Part shown: piece by piece, positions 49,124 to 58,166 of the stretch | Layout: each line of letters starts with the position of its first letter | Position numbering within the stretch: the first letter of the stretch is position 1 | Notes under the pieces: model-generated | Databases searched by the model: none | Told to the model about the DNA's origin: nothing | Seen by the model: the letters and a program-made list of their open reading frames with translations, nothing else | Assembly: GCA_964645205.1 (NCBI GenBank) | Contig: CAZYBO010000002.1 | Location: 62,001-126,000, forward strand | Direction: 5' to 3' | From: CAZYBO01 sp964645205 | GTDB taxonomy: Bacteria > Pseudomonadota > Alphaproteobacteria > Rickettsiales > SXRF01 | Length of the DNA stretch: 64,000 bases | Program-made: the position numbers and the translations under genes

Positions 49124-51385
49124 CTACCATAGCGCCACTTTGACACCCGCCATGGCGGTCAGCGGCATTCCCGGGCGCGCGCCAGCGGGACGGCGCGCGG
49201 CCACGTATTCTTCATCCAGCGCGTTTTCGACGGTTGCGAAGGCGCTGATATGGTCGGTGATGTGATATTCACCTGCGATGTCCACCGTCCAGTGCGAATC
49301 CACGCGGCGGTTCTCGGCTATGGAGCCGCTGCCTGCGCGGGTGCGCATCTCGTCTATGAATTTGCCGCCGACGGAAACGCCCCATTTTTCGGTTTCAATC
49401 CCTGCCGAAAGATAAAGCTGGTGGCGCGGAAGATAAGGCAACTCGTCACCCGAGCTTACCGTTCCCCATTCTTCAAAGCTGCTGACGAAACTGTTTTTGA
49501 ACTGGCCGTGCATCAGCGTGTAGCTTACCGTAAGCGGCAGGCGGTAGCCCTTTGAAAACCCTGCGCGCTCCGCTGCGTCGTATTGCGCGGTGGCCTCAAC
49601 GCCCTTGACTTCGACCTTGCCGCCGTTGAACGCATCGCCGCTGCCGCTGCCGCCGGAAGATAGCGTATCGCGACCCAGCAGGTTTTCGTAATCGGTGAAG
49701 AACCCGAACACTTCACCCGACCAGTTGCCTTTTGCATAACGCGTTCCGAGTTCGTAATTGACGCTTTCCTCTTCGCTCGTAAACGCCGCGTCGCTTGCGC
49801 TTCCCGGGACGCCTGGAGGCGCGAAGCCTTTATGCACGCCGCCGAGCAGTTTCCAGTCGTCGCTCAGCGCGTAGGAAACGCCGATACCCGGAATCCACAC
49901 GTTCAGGCTGTTTTCGAGCACGCTGAGTGCGGAGCCGGTACGGTTCGGATCCGCGTTGCCGTAATCCTCGCGCTTGAGGGTGATATGTTCAAAGCGGACG
50001 CCCGGCGTTACGGTCCAGCGATCCCATTGCAGTTCGTTCTGCACGAAGCCGCTCCACGCATTGGCGGACTGGATGCGGTTGCCCGCCGCGCCGGGAGTGC
50101 CGGTGCTGGTCAGCACGGCGCGGCCTCCCACCATGTCGAAGCGATCATCGCGCTGATAGCGGTCTTCTTCGTCGGTATGGTAGCGCGCGCCGATTTCCAA
50201 CCTGTTTTTGGTCTGTCCCAGCGCGTATTGCATGCCCATGGTCGATTGCAGGCCGTGCGCGACATATTCGCGGTTATTATCACGGATGGCGAAAGTGCCG
50301 CCCGTAGTGTCGGCGGCTTTGATCGCGCTCAGATAGCTGGCGTTGCTGGCGGGGTTGTCGAAGATGGTGCTGAGGCTTCGGCTTACGCCGCCGATGCGGA
50401 CGCTATCGAGCTTATACCATGAGCGTTTTACCTCGTTGCGGTAGGCGGTGGTGGTCAAATCGAGATCGGGCGTCAGCTCGATAAAATGCGTGGCCGCCGC
50501 CTGCCATGCGCCCACATCCATCTCGTCGAGCTGGCTTGAACCGTAGCGGCGATTAGGCGTCACGGCAAAATCGTCATCGGTCAGGCCGAGATAGGTTTCG
50601 TTGGAAATTTCATCGTAATAGCCGAATTTTACTTCCACTTCCTGATAGCGCTCTGCGTGCGAGTCGCTGTGAAGACGGAACTTGCCCATGACGTCCTGCA
50701 CGTCGTAGCCGCTGTCGCCGCCGGTAAAATCGATGTCCTTGAAGCCGTGCGTTTCCTTGTGGAAGGCGTTCAGCATCACGCCGCCATTTTCAAAACTTGC
50801 GCCCGCCGTCATGCCGGTGCGGAGGCTGCCGTAGCTTCCGGCTTCCGCCACGAAATCAGCCTGCTTCTTCGCGGGGATGGGTTTCGTGACCATGTTAAGC
50901 ACGCCGTTGGTCGTGCGCGGGCCGTATTTAACCGCGCCCGTGCCTTTGATGATTTCCAACGATTTCATGCGATCCATCTGGGGGAAGTAGTACGCTTCCG
51001 GCGCGGCATACGGCGCAGGTGCGGCGAGAACGCCGTCTTCCATCAGCGTCAGGTCGGCGCTGCGGTTGGAGCGGCCGCCGCGAATCGCGATGTTGGGACG
51101 CAAGCCATAGCCGTCTTCTTCCTGAACCGCGACGCCGGGTACTTCCTGCAAGGCGCGGTGCACGTCGGTCGTCTGGTAACGATCCAGCGTTTGCTCGCTG
51201 ACGATCGAAGCGGAACCGGGAATGTCCTCCCGCCGATCCTGTGAGCCGATGACCGTCACGCGTTCCATCACCTTGACGCGCTTATCGGGATTCTTTTTTT
51301 CCTCCGCGTAGACGTGCGTGGTCATAACGCTGGTAATCGCCAGCGTCGCCACATGTACGGAGAGAAGAAATTTTTTATGCGCCAT
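49124..51385 (-). CDS. TonB-dependent outer-membrane receptor, FecA-like
   Basis: 753 residues from ATG 51385, with a signal peptide (AHKKFLLSVHVATLAITSVM...VYA); ATG 51400 would add five residues. A TonB box may lie in VKVMERVTVIGSQ. The plug domain has EDIPGSASIVSEQTLDRYQT, ALQEVPGVAVQEEDGYGLRP, NIAIRGG and IEIIKGTGAVKYGPRTTNG-type segments. The rest is a 22-strand barrel ending in ...MAGVKVALW with a C-terminal aromatic residue. The LMEDGVLAAPAPYAAPEAYY segment resembles ferric-dicitrate-type receptors, so an iron complex is the likely ligand. Fur-like boxes lie upstream. Confidence 0.93.
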   Translation of the reverse strand: MAHKKFLLSVHVATLAITSVMTTHVYAEEKKNPDKRVKVMERVTVIGSQDRREDIPGSASIVSEQTLDRYQTTDVHRALQEVPGVAVQEEDGYGLRPNIAIRGGRSNRSADLTLMEDGVLAAPAPYAAPEAYYFPQMDRMKSLEIIKGTGAVKYGPRTTNGVLNMVTKPIPAKKQADFVAEAGSYGSLRTGMTAGASFENGGVMLNAFHKETHGFKDIDFTGGDSGYDVQDVMGKFRLHSDSHAERYQEVEVKFGYYDEISNETYLGLTDDDFAVTPNRRYGSSQLDEMDVGAWQAAATHFIELTPDLDLTTTAYRNEVKRSWYKLDSVRIGGVSRSLSTIFDNPASNASYLSAIKAADTTGGTFAIRDNNREYVAHGLQSTMGMQYALGQTKNRLEIGARYHTDEEDRYQRDDRFDMVGGRAVLTSTGTPGAAGNRIQSANAWSGFVQNELQWDRWTVTPGVRFEHITLKREDYGNADPNRTGSALSVLENSLNVWIPGIGVSYALSDDWKLLGGVHKGFAPPGVPGSASDAAFTSEEESVNYELGTRYAKGNWSGEVFGFFTDYENLLGRDTLSSGGSGSGDAFNGGKVEVKGVEATAQYDAAERAGFSKGYRLPLTVSYTLMHGQFKNSFVSSFEEWGTVSSGDELPYLPRHQLYLSAGIETEKWGVSVGGKFIDEMRTRAGSGSIAENRRVDSHWTVDIAGEYHITDHISAFATVENALDEEYVAARRPAGARPGMPLTAMAGVKVALW

Positions 51386-51407
51386 GGCTGATACGTCCAT
51401 TATATAA

Positions 51408-51426
51408 TATTGAGAATCATTCGCAG
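51408..51426. promoter_or_regulatory. Secondary Fur-like box
   Basis: TATTGAGAATCATTCGCAG resembles the Fur consensus in its central GAGAATCATT part. It lies 23-41 bases before the receptor start, downstream of the better box, and would extend a Fur-bound region over the promoter. Confidence 0.4.
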
Positions 51427-51457
51427 CTATATAACGCCGGGCGGCTGGGCTGTCAAT

Positions 51458-51476
51458 TATAATGATAATCATTCGC
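51458..51476. promoter_or_regulatory. Fur box between receptor and secreted protein
   Basis: TATAATGATAATCATTCGC matches the 19-base Fur consensus GATAATGATAATCATTATC at 16 positions. It is 73 bases before the TonB-receptor start and 82 bases before the start of the divergent secreted-protein gene, so repression by iron-loaded Fur could affect both. Confidence 0.75.
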
Positions 51477-51557
51477 AATGAAGGTGAAATTTTGCCTTGT
51501 TTTCAACGTGTCGGGAGCCTACTTCTATAGGCCTGCAGGAAGCAGCAAGGAGAGGGT

Positions 51558-52988
51558 ATGAAGCCATATTTTTGGGCAGGATTGACATTTTTATGTTGCA
51601 CAAGCGCGTTCGCCCAGCCTGCTAAACCTATCGCCATCACCATTACTTCGCCCAACACTATCACTGCTTCCACCGTCAGCGGCACCGTCGTCGCCGGATA
51701 TTCCAAAGAGGGAACTCTCCTTTTTTCCGCGGGATTTCCTCTGAAATGGAACACTTACACCGCTAATACGCCCGGCGAGCTCAGCATGTTCGTCCGGACG
51801 AAAAACATGGATACGCCGTTCCGTAAAATTCCACGCGCTTCCTCTCAGGATTTTCACAACGCGTACTTGACCAAATCGAGAGATGGCGTTCTGGTTTTTG
51901 AACCTAAGGGCGGGATGTACAAGATCGATGAATCCGAAGGCGGATATGCGATCGCTGAAAAATCCACGCCGCGCGGCGCGGAACTGTTTCGCAATCTCGG
52001 CTACGAATATTCCTTTGGCGATGATACCAGCACCAGTACCGTCAGTATGCCGCTGAACGCTTGCCGCCTCACTCCGCCCTTAGCGTGCGAGCGTATGGAT
52101 GTCGCTTATGGTTCCGTAATATTCGCCTATGGGGGAAATGACATCAATACCGTGGCGGTCACTAATCAAGGGGATGTATTGTTCCACAGTGCGCAGGGAT
52201 GGTGCCGTGGTGAAAAGAATGGGGAGTCGTTTCGTTGCCGCAAAGGAGCGCCGATTCCCGAAAGCAGGGGAGGATGGCAGCTATATTCTTCCATCAAAAC
52301 CTCCGACGGCACGCTGATGGGCGAATATCCGACAGGGCGTTTCTGGAAACTTGGCGACGGCGAACTGATCCCGACCTCCCTGAGTCCTTACAGCGACGCA
52401 AGCGCCAGCAATATCGAGCTGCAATCGGTTTCCCTGTTCTGCGGTGAGTTACATGCAGGATTTTACCCGAACGGGGAAATATGGAGACGGCGGCTGGAGG
52501 ATGGAAAATGGGAAAAAATTTATCAGCTTTTTTCACATCCAGGAAATCATAACGGTGGAAAAGTACCCTATCGTGATATGCTCGTAAGCGGCAAATTCTC
52601 GATGTATGGCAACGGTTCCTTCTTCGGCCAGCGTGCCACCTCGATGGTGCGTCACCAGAATTCGCTTTTCATCGCCTCGGGCAATCTGGGCGAGTGGGGA
52701 AAGGACGTGCCGATACCGCCGTTCATGACGAAAGAGCAGTTCGATGAATATGGGTTGGTGCATTACAAGACGGACACGAATTGCCTCAATACTATCCTGC
52801 CGGAGGACGAGTTGAGCTTGCGTATTGAACTCAGTTCGGATGCGATCCGCCTTTTCCAGAAGGGCAAAAAAATCGCTGAAACGTCCCTGCACGATTTCGA
52901 TGTGGGCAGGCTCGACCGTTTTGAAGTGGGCAACGGCGTTCACGGTACGTTGAGCGATAAACAAATGCGCGTCGAGATTGAACGCTAG
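51558..52988 (+). CDS. Exported protein of unknown function, 476 residues
   Basis: ATG 51558 is preceded by AAGGAGAGGG. A signal peptide is clear (MKPYFWAGLTFLCCTSAFAQ). The mature protein shows irregular beta-propeller-like repeats: GTLLFSAGFPLKWNTYT, DGVLVFEPKGGMYKIDES, GDVLFHSAQGWCRGE, GTLMGEYPTGRFWKLGDG, and GEIWRRRLEDGKWEKIYQ. Six Cys residues in the mature part could form disulfides. The last 60 residues (DELSLRIELSSDAIRLFQKG...) look like a separate beta-domain. No family is recognised. It faces the TonB receptor across a Fur-like box, so an iron-linked surface or periplasmic role is possible but unproven. Confidence 0.8.
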   Translation: MKPYFWAGLTFLCCTSAFAQPAKPIAITITSPNTITASTVSGTVVAGYSKEGTLLFSAGFPLKWNTYTANTPGELSMFVRTKNMDTPFRKIPRASSQDFHNAYLTKSRDGVLVFEPKGGMYKIDESEGGYAIAEKSTPRGAELFRNLGYEYSFGDDTSTSTVSMPLNACRLTPPLACERMDVAYGSVIFAYGGNDINTVAVTNQGDVLFHSAQGWCRGEKNGESFRCRKGAPIPESRGGWQLYSSIKTSDGTLMGEYPTGRFWKLGDGELIPTSLSPYSDASASNIELQSVSLFCGELHAGFYPNGEIWRRRLEDGKWEKIYQLFSHPGNHNGGKVPYRDMLVSGKFSMYGNGSFFGQRATSMVRHQNSLFIASGNLGEWGKDVPIPPFMTKEQFDEYGLVHYKTDTNCLNTILPEDELSLRIELSSDAIRLFQKGKKIAETSLHDFDVGRLDRFEVGNGVHGTLSDKQMRVEIER

Positions 52989-53656
52989 CGTTCCCCGAAC
53001 AGCGCCCGGCCTATCCGCACGCAGCTGGAGCCCATACGCACGGCGACATCGTAATCGTCACTCATGCCCATGCTGAGTTCACGCAGGCCGTTTCGTACGG
53101 CGATGGCGCGTAGCAATGCGAAATGCGGCGCTGGCGGCTGATTTTCCGGCGGCACGCACATCAACCCTGCCACCGGCAGGTGCAGCGTCTGGCAGTAGCG
53201 GATAAAATCGTCCGCTTCCTCCGGCGTCACCCCCGATTTTTGTGGTTCCTTACCCGTGTTGACCTGAATGAAGAGATGCTTTGTGCGCACCCCTTCCCCA
53301 CCCTTTGCCCAGTCTGCTTCACGCGCGATGGCATCGGCGAGCTTCGGCCGATCTAGTGTCTGTATAATGTCGAAGAGCGCCAGCGCCTGTCCGGTCTTGT
53401 TGGATTGGAGTCCGCCGATGAGGTGTAACGCGACCTCAGGATGACGCGCACGGATCGCCGGCCATTTTTCCTCAGCCTCCTGAACGCGGTTTTCCCCGAA
53501 AACGGAAATGCCGGCCGTAATCGCCTCCTCAATGATAGCGGCGGATTGCGATTTGCAGGCGGCCATTAGGGTAATATCGGTTGCAGCCAAGGCTGAGCCT
53601 TGCTTAGCTTTGCTAATGGCGGTTTGGATGGGGGTGAGGCGGGTGGCAATATTCAT
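52985..53656 (-). CDS. yggS: YggS/PLPBP-family pyridoxal-phosphate homeostasis protein
   Basis: 223 residues, a single alanine-racemase-like barrel binding PLP without known catalysis. Lysine in LMAACKSQSA is the expected PLP site (the usual AVSK/ AVTK motif is altered to AACK), with FGENRVQEAEEKWPAI, LHLIGGLQSNKTGQAL, IQTLDRPKLADAI and SMGMSDDYDVAVRMGSSCVR following. The C-terminus VRIGRALFGER is typical. It stands alone; the 3' end overlaps the exported protein by 4 bases. Confidence 0.94.
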   Translation of the reverse strand: MNIATRLTPIQTAISKAKQGSALAATDITLMAACKSQSAAIIEEAITAGISVFGENRVQEAEEKWPAIRARHPEVALHLIGGLQSNKTGQALALFDIIQTLDRPKLADAIAREADWAKGGEGVRTKHLFIQVNTGKEPQKSGVTPEEADDFIRYCQTLHLPVAGLMCVPPENQPPAPHFALLRAIAVRNGLRELSMGMSDDYDVAVRMGSSCVRIGRALFGER

Positions 53657-53833
53657 AGGGGCGCAGGAGTTTGTTTATTAAAAAACTATTAAAAAAATAG
53701 CGGTTTAGCCTTCGATTTGTTGCCATATTGCAACAGAGAGGGTGAAAAACCGCCCTTTTTCATAGAGTCTTTCCGTTACAGCTTGCATGGGCAACATCTT
53801 TGCACAATAACTACACAAGGTAAATGCATAGAG

Positions 53834-53874
53834 TAATTACGCTTTGTGTATCCTAGAGTATTCATCTAATTACG
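53834..53874 (+). promoter_or_regulatory. Direct repeats upstream of the porin gene
   Basis: TAATTACG occurs at 53834-53841 and again at 53867-53874, 33 bases apart (about three helix turns), 27 bases before the porin start. The whole 245-base leader (53657-53901) is AT-rich. The spacing suits a regulator binding on one DNA face, but no clear -35/-10 pair could be fixed. Confidence 0.35.
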
Positions 53875-53901
53875 TTTTTTAAACTCTAAAGGGAACAAAC
53901 T

Positions 53902-55020
53902 ATGAAAAAAATTCTCCTTGGTACCACTACTCTCATCGGTGCCGCCGTCCTGTTTGCAGGCGCTGCTTCCGCTGAGACCCCGAAGATCACCCTCGGTGGC
54001 TTCGCTGATTTTCAGGTAGGCATCGTAGGTGAAGACCTCGATACCAACAAGCGCGCTGGCGCTTTCCGCAGCGATACGGAAATCACCGTTCGCGTTGATG
54101 GCAAGACCGATTCCGGTCTCGGCTACGGCGGCGGCATCAACCTCGAAGCTGATACCACTGACGATGTTGACACTCAGGGCACCAACGCTAGCCGTACCTT
54201 CGTATACCTCGATGGTCAATGGGGTCGCGTACAGGGCGGTTCCGATCTCGGCGTAAGCAACACCATGAAAGTTGATGCTTCCAGCATCGCTCGCGCTACC
54301 GGCGGTATCGATGGTGACTACACCTACTTCATGACCGGTTCCACCGGCCAGGTGATTGCTACCCCGGATCTGTTCCTGGACTACGGTACGGGTCAGCTGC
54401 GTAACGAATCCACTGAAAACCTCAACAAAGTCAGCTACTACACCCCGCGTTTCGCAGGCGTACAGCTCGGCGTAAGCTATCTGTTCGACAGCACCAGCCG
54501 CGGTCAGACCGTAGCTCGTGGTGATGCAACCTCCGGCGAAGCTGAAAACATCTTCGTTGGTGCGATCAACTACGAAGGCAAGTTCGACCAGATCGGTCTC
54601 GCTGCTGCAGCTACCACCGAATGGGGTAACTCGGAAGTGAGCACGCTGGAAGATCTCCGCACCTGGAGCGTTGGCGCGAAAGTTACCTACATGGGCTTCA
54701 GCGTAGCTGGTTCCTATGGCGATTGGGGTGATAGCCTCCGCACGAAAAACGGCGGTCTCGATGACAGCAACTACTGGACTGTTGGTGGTGCTTACGAATA
54801 CGGCCCGTTCGGCGCGAGCGTAACCTACCTCACCAGCAACTATGAAGCGTCTTCGACCACCGATAACGAGTTCAGCAACCTCTCGTTCGGCGTAGACTAC
54901 AAACTGGCACCCGGCTTCACGCCGTATGCTGAAGTTAGCTTCATCGAACTGGATCCGACCGCAACTGCTAACGATAACGACGCTACCGTCTTTATCGCTG
55001 GTACGCAGCTGGCGTTCTAA
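53902..55020 (+). CDS. Outer-membrane porin (alphaproteobacterial Porin_4-like)
   Basis: 372 residues with an AAAGGGAAC ribosome binding site. Signal peptide KKILLGTTTLIGAAVLFAGA ends at ASA-ET. The mature protein is a beta-barrel of alternating hydrophobic residues: ITLGGFADFQVGIV, LGYGGGINLEADTT, SRTFVYLDGQWGRVQGGSDL and LSFGVDYKLAPGFTPYAEVS; the C-terminal residue is Phe (GTQLAF), the BAM recognition signal. Codon use differs from neighbouring genes (GCT, GGT, GAT and ACC favoured), as expected for very high expression. A strong terminator follows. It is a likely general diffusion porin. Confidence 0.93.
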   Translation: MKKILLGTTTLIGAAVLFAGAASAETPKITLGGFADFQVGIVGEDLDTNKRAGAFRSDTEITVRVDGKTDSGLGYGGGINLEADTTDDVDTQGTNASRTFVYLDGQWGRVQGGSDLGVSNTMKVDASSIARATGGIDGDYTYFMTGSTGQVIATPDLFLDYGTGQLRNESTENLNKVSYYTPRFAGVQLGVSYLFDSTSRGQTVARGDATSGEAENIFVGAINYEGKFDQIGLAAAATTEWGNSEVSTLEDLRTWSVGAKVTYMGFSVAGSYGDWGDSLRTKNGGLDDSNYWTVGGAYEYGPFGASVTYLTSNYEASSTTDNEFSNLSFGVDYKLAPGFTPYAEVSFIELDPTATANDNDATVFIAGTQLAF

Positions 55021-55046
55021 TCTAGATAATTTTCTAGAAGTGGAAG

Positions 55047-55080
55047 GGGGCGATGCTATTGCATCGCCCCTTTTCTTTGT
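55047..55080 (+). terminator. Rho-independent terminator of the porin gene
   Basis: Perfect 10-base arms GGGGCGATGC / GCATCGCCCC with a TATT loop, directly followed by TTTTCTTTGT. It ends the porin transcript 27 bases after the stop codon and separates it from the DUF3576-leuS operon. Confidence 0.95.
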
Positions 55081-55125
55081 CTATGCTCTGCCCCTCTTTT
55101 CCACCTTCACTTAAAGAGGATATAT

Positions 55126-55632
55126 ATGCGTAAGTCTCTCCTGCTTCTGGGCATCACCGCGTTGCTGGCCGCGTGTTCCGGCGTTAAGGTGGAGCAGGAC
55201 GCGCCTGACGAAGCCAAAATCCAACGCCTCGAAGGGCGCGGCAAGCTCACTGGTGAGGATGGGTTGATCGTTGCAGGCGGCGATAAGGACGAAACCGCCA
55301 GCGCAGGCTCCGCGATCAACGTCAATAGCTTCCTGTGGCGCGCAAGCCTTGATACGCTCTCCTTCATGCCGCTGGCGTCGGCCGATCCGTTCGGCGGCGT
55401 CATCATCACCGACTGGTATGAAGACCCGAAAACACCCGGTGAACGCTTTAAGATCAATGTGCTCATCCTCGATAAAACGCTGCGTGCGGACGGTGTAAAA
55501 ATCACTGTGTTCAAGCAGTCCAAGGAAAAAGGCGGTTGGGCGGATAAGAAGGTCGATGACAAGTTGGCGCGTACGCTGGAAGACACGATCCTCACCCGCG
55601 CCCGCCAGTTGCGTGTTAATCAGGGCAAATGA
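55126..55632 (+). CDS. DUF3576 lipoprotein
   Basis: 168 residues with AGAGGATAT upstream. Lipobox LAAC (Cys at about 17). After a short charged segment the DUF3576 core appears: INVNSFLWRASLDTLSFMPL, ASADPFGGVIITDWYEDPK, ERFKINVLILDKTLRADGVK and LEDTILTRARQLR. The family is alphaproteobacterial and is found just before leuS, as here (4-base overlap). Its role is unknown; lipidation and linkage with lptE suggest the outer membrane. Confidence 0.93.
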   Translation: MRKSLLLLGITALLAACSGVKVEQDAPDEAKIQRLEGRGKLTGEDGLIVAGGDKDETASAGSAINVNSFLWRASLDTLSFMPLASADPFGGVIITDWYEDPKTPGERFKINVLILDKTLRADGVKITVFKQSKEKGGWADKKVDDKLARTLEDTILTRARQLRVNQGK

Positions 55633-58166
55633 CGACAGCTCCCCGTTATAATTTCCGCGAAACCGAGGCGAAGTGGCAGCGCCACTGGGAAGAAACCCAC
55701 GCGTTCGCCGCGCAGGAAGCCAGCGATAAGCCCAAATATTACGTACTGGAAATGTTCCCCTACCCGTCGGGCAACATCCATATGGGGCATGTGCGCAACT
55801 ACACGCTGGGCGACGTTATCGCCCGCACCCGCCGCGCGCAGGGCTATAACGTATTGCACCCGATGGGCTGGGACGCGTTCGGCCTTCCCGCCGAAAACGC
55901 CGCCATCCAGAATAATTCCCACCCCGGCGACTGGACGCTGGCCAATATCGCCACCATGCGCGACCAGCTCAAGCTGATCGGGCTGTCCTACGACTGGTCG
56001 CGCGAAGTCACCACCTGCCTGCCCGAATATTACCGCTACGAGCAGTTATTCTTTCTCAAATTCTTAGAAGCCGGCATCGCCTACCGCAAGGAAGCCGAAG
56101 TCAACTGGGATCCGATCGACAACACCGTCCTCGCCAACGAGCAGGTCATCGAAGGCCGCGGCTGGCGCAGCGGAGCGCTGGTCGAGCGCCGCAAATTGTC
56201 GCAATGGTTTTTGCGCATTTCCGACTATGCCGAAGATTTGTTGTCCGCACTCGACAGCTTAAAAGAATGGCCGGAAAAAGTGCGCACCATGCAAGAGCGC
56301 TGGATCGGCAAATCCTACGGCGCGACGCTGAAATTAGCGATCAGTGGTCAGCGGTCGGCAGTCAGTGAAGAATTTCTGGAAATTTATACTACCCGCCCCG
56401 AAACGCTGTTCGGCATGTCGTTTTGCGCTATTTCTCCCGGTCACCCGCTTGCGCAATCACTGGCCGCTGACAACCGATCGCTGGTCGCTTTCATAGAAGA
56501 TTGCAAACGCACCGGCACCAGCGAAGAAGCCATCGAAAAAGCGGAGAAAAAAGGCTTCGACACCGGCATAAAAATCCAGCATCCGTTCGAGGATCGCACC
56601 GTGCCGCTTTACGTCGCCAATTTCGTGCTGATGGATTACGGCACCGGCGCGATTTTCGCTTGCCCGGCGCATGATCAGCGCGATTTTGAATTCGCTACGA
56701 AATATAATCTACCGATCATCCAAGTTGTCGGCGATCCCGCAAAACCCCTGGAAATACTCACGGAAGCCTATACCGGCGATGGCGTGCTCATCAACTCCGA
56801 CTTCATGAACGGCATGAATGTCGAGGACGCAAAAAAACGCATGTTGGCTGCCCTGCATGCTTGCGGCGTCGGCACCGCCAAAATCAATTACCGCCTGCGC
56901 GACTGGGGCATTTCCCGCCAGCGCTACTGGGGCTGTCCGATTCCCATCATCCATTGCGAATCGTGCGGCATCGTGCCCGTGCCCGAAAAAGATTTGCCGG
57001 TGGAGTTGCCGCGCGACGTCACTTTCGACAAGCCCGGCAACCCGCTCGACCGCCATCCGACATGGAAACATGTCCCCTGCCCCACCTGCCAAAAGCCCGC
57101 CCGCCGTGAAACCGATACGTTCGACACGTTCTTTGAATCCTCATGGTATTTCGCGCGCTACACCTCGCCGCACAGCAAGGAAGCCTTCGATAAAAAAGCC
57201 CTGTCTTACTGGATGCCGGTGGATTGCTATATCGGCGGCATCGAGCACGCGGTGCTGCACCTGCTTTATTCGCGTTTCTTCTCCCGCGCGCTGAAAACCT
57301 GCGGGCTGGTGGAGTTCACCGAGCCGTTCAAGCGTCTGGAAACGCAGGGCATGATCTGCCACGCCACCTATAAAGACGCGGACGGAAAATGGCTGCTGCC
57401 CGACGAAATCACCACCGATGCATCCGGGAAAGTAGTCGAATTGAAAACCGGAAAACCAGTCACTGTCGGTCGCTCGGAAAAAATGAGCAAATCCAAGAAA
57501 AACACGGTCGATCCGCGTGCCATGATGGAAACCTACGGCGCCGACGCCGCTCGCCTGTTCATGCTTTCCGACTCCCCGCCCGAGCGCGATCTGGAATGGA
57601 CGGACGCAGGCATCGAAGGCGCGTGGCGCTATATAAACCGGCTGTGGAAGCTGGTGCAGGAGCATAAGCAGGCCAAGGGCAACGGCGACGAAGCCGCCAT
57701 CCGCAAAGCCACCCACAAAACCATCAAAGCGGTGACCGACGACATTGAGCGTTTCCATTTCAACAAAGCCATCGCGCGCATCCGCGAACTCACCAATATG
57801 CTCGAATCGCAAGGCAGCGCGGGTGCTGTGATGGATGAAGCGCTGGCCGCCGTTACCCAGCTCCTTCAGCCGTTCATGCCGCACCTCGCCGAGGAGTTAT
57901 GGCAGCAGCTCGGCCACAAAGGTAGCGTTAGTACGTGCCCGTGGCCGGTAGCCGACGCGAAGCTCGCCGAGGACGACGAGGTGACCATCGCCGTGCAAAT
58001 CAACGGCAAGCTCAAAGCCACCATCCAGATGCCCAAGGATTTGGATCGCGCGTTGGCGGAGGAAAAAGTTTTAGCGCTTGCCGAAATGAAACAGGCGCTT
58101 AAAGATAAGCAAGTGGCTAAAATCATCGTCGTGCCCAACAGGATCGTCAATGTCGTGGCTAAGTAA
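55629..58166 (+). CDS. leuS: Leucyl-tRNA synthetase with in-frame heptamer repeat
   Basis: 845 residues. Class I synthetase motifs: HIGH equivalent in PYPSGNIHMGHVRNY (about residues 44-58), KMSKS in RSEKMSKSKKN (about 618), and the CP1 editing domain between about 225 and 420 (TTRPETLFG; GTGAIFACPAHDQRD). Residues about 237-248 (AISGQRSAVSEE), at the entry to the editing domain, are coded by four 7-base repeats of the type also found in der; relatives have a shorter loop there. The frame stays open, so activity is probably kept. It overlaps DUF3576 by 4 and lptE by 17 bases. Confidence 0.98.
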   Translation: MTTAPRYNFRETEAKWQRHWEETHAFAAQEASDKPKYYVLEMFPYPSGNIHMGHVRNYTLGDVIARTRRAQGYNVLHPMGWDAFGLPAENAAIQNNSHPGDWTLANIATMRDQLKLIGLSYDWSREVTTCLPEYYRYEQLFFLKFLEAGIAYRKEAEVNWDPIDNTVLANEQVIEGRGWRSGALVERRKLSQWFLRISDYAEDLLSALDSLKEWPEKVRTMQERWIGKSYGATLKLAISGQRSAVSEEFLEIYTTRPETLFGMSFCAISPGHPLAQSLAADNRSLVAFIEDCKRTGTSEEAIEKAEKKGFDTGIKIQHPFEDRTVPLYVANFVLMDYGTGAIFACPAHDQRDFEFATKYNLPIIQVVGDPAKPLEILTEAYTGDGVLINSDFMNGMNVEDAKKRMLAALHACGVGTAKINYRLRDWGISRQRYWGCPIPIIHCESCGIVPVPEKDLPVELPRDVTFDKPGNPLDRHPTWKHVPCPTCQKPARRETDTFDTFFESSWYFARYTSPHSKEAFDKKALSYWMPVDCYIGGIEHAVLHLLYSRFFSRALKTCGLVEFTEPFKRLETQGMICHATYKDADGKWLLPDEITTDASGKVVELKTGKPVTVGRSEKMSKSKKNTVDPRAMMETYGADAARLFMLSDSPPERDLEWTDAGIEGAWRYINRLWKLVQEHKQAKGNGDEAAIRKATHKTIKAVTDDIERFHFNKAIARIRELTNMLESQGSAGAVMDEALAAVTQLLQPFMPHLAEELWQQLGHKGSVSTCPWPVADAKLAEDDEVTIAVQINGKLKATIQMPKDLDRALAEEKVLALAEMKQALKDKQVAKIIVVPNRIVNVVAK
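56336..56363. repeat. Heptamer repeat array inside leuS (left arm)
   Basis: Four units AGCGATC, AGTGGTC, AGCGGTC, GGCAGTC, then AGTGAAG. The translated part RSAVSEE matches RSAVSDQ in Der, read in the same frame of the repeat. Confidence 0.88.
56462..56489. repeat. Possible inverted right arm of the leuS repeat
   Basis: On the minus strand the bases read as AGCGACC, AGCGATC, GGTTGTC, AGCGGCC, four units close to the heptamer in inverted orientation, 98 bases from the left arm. They encode AADNRSLVA, where AADN is conserved in LeuS, so chance similarity cannot be excluded. Confidence 0.4.
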
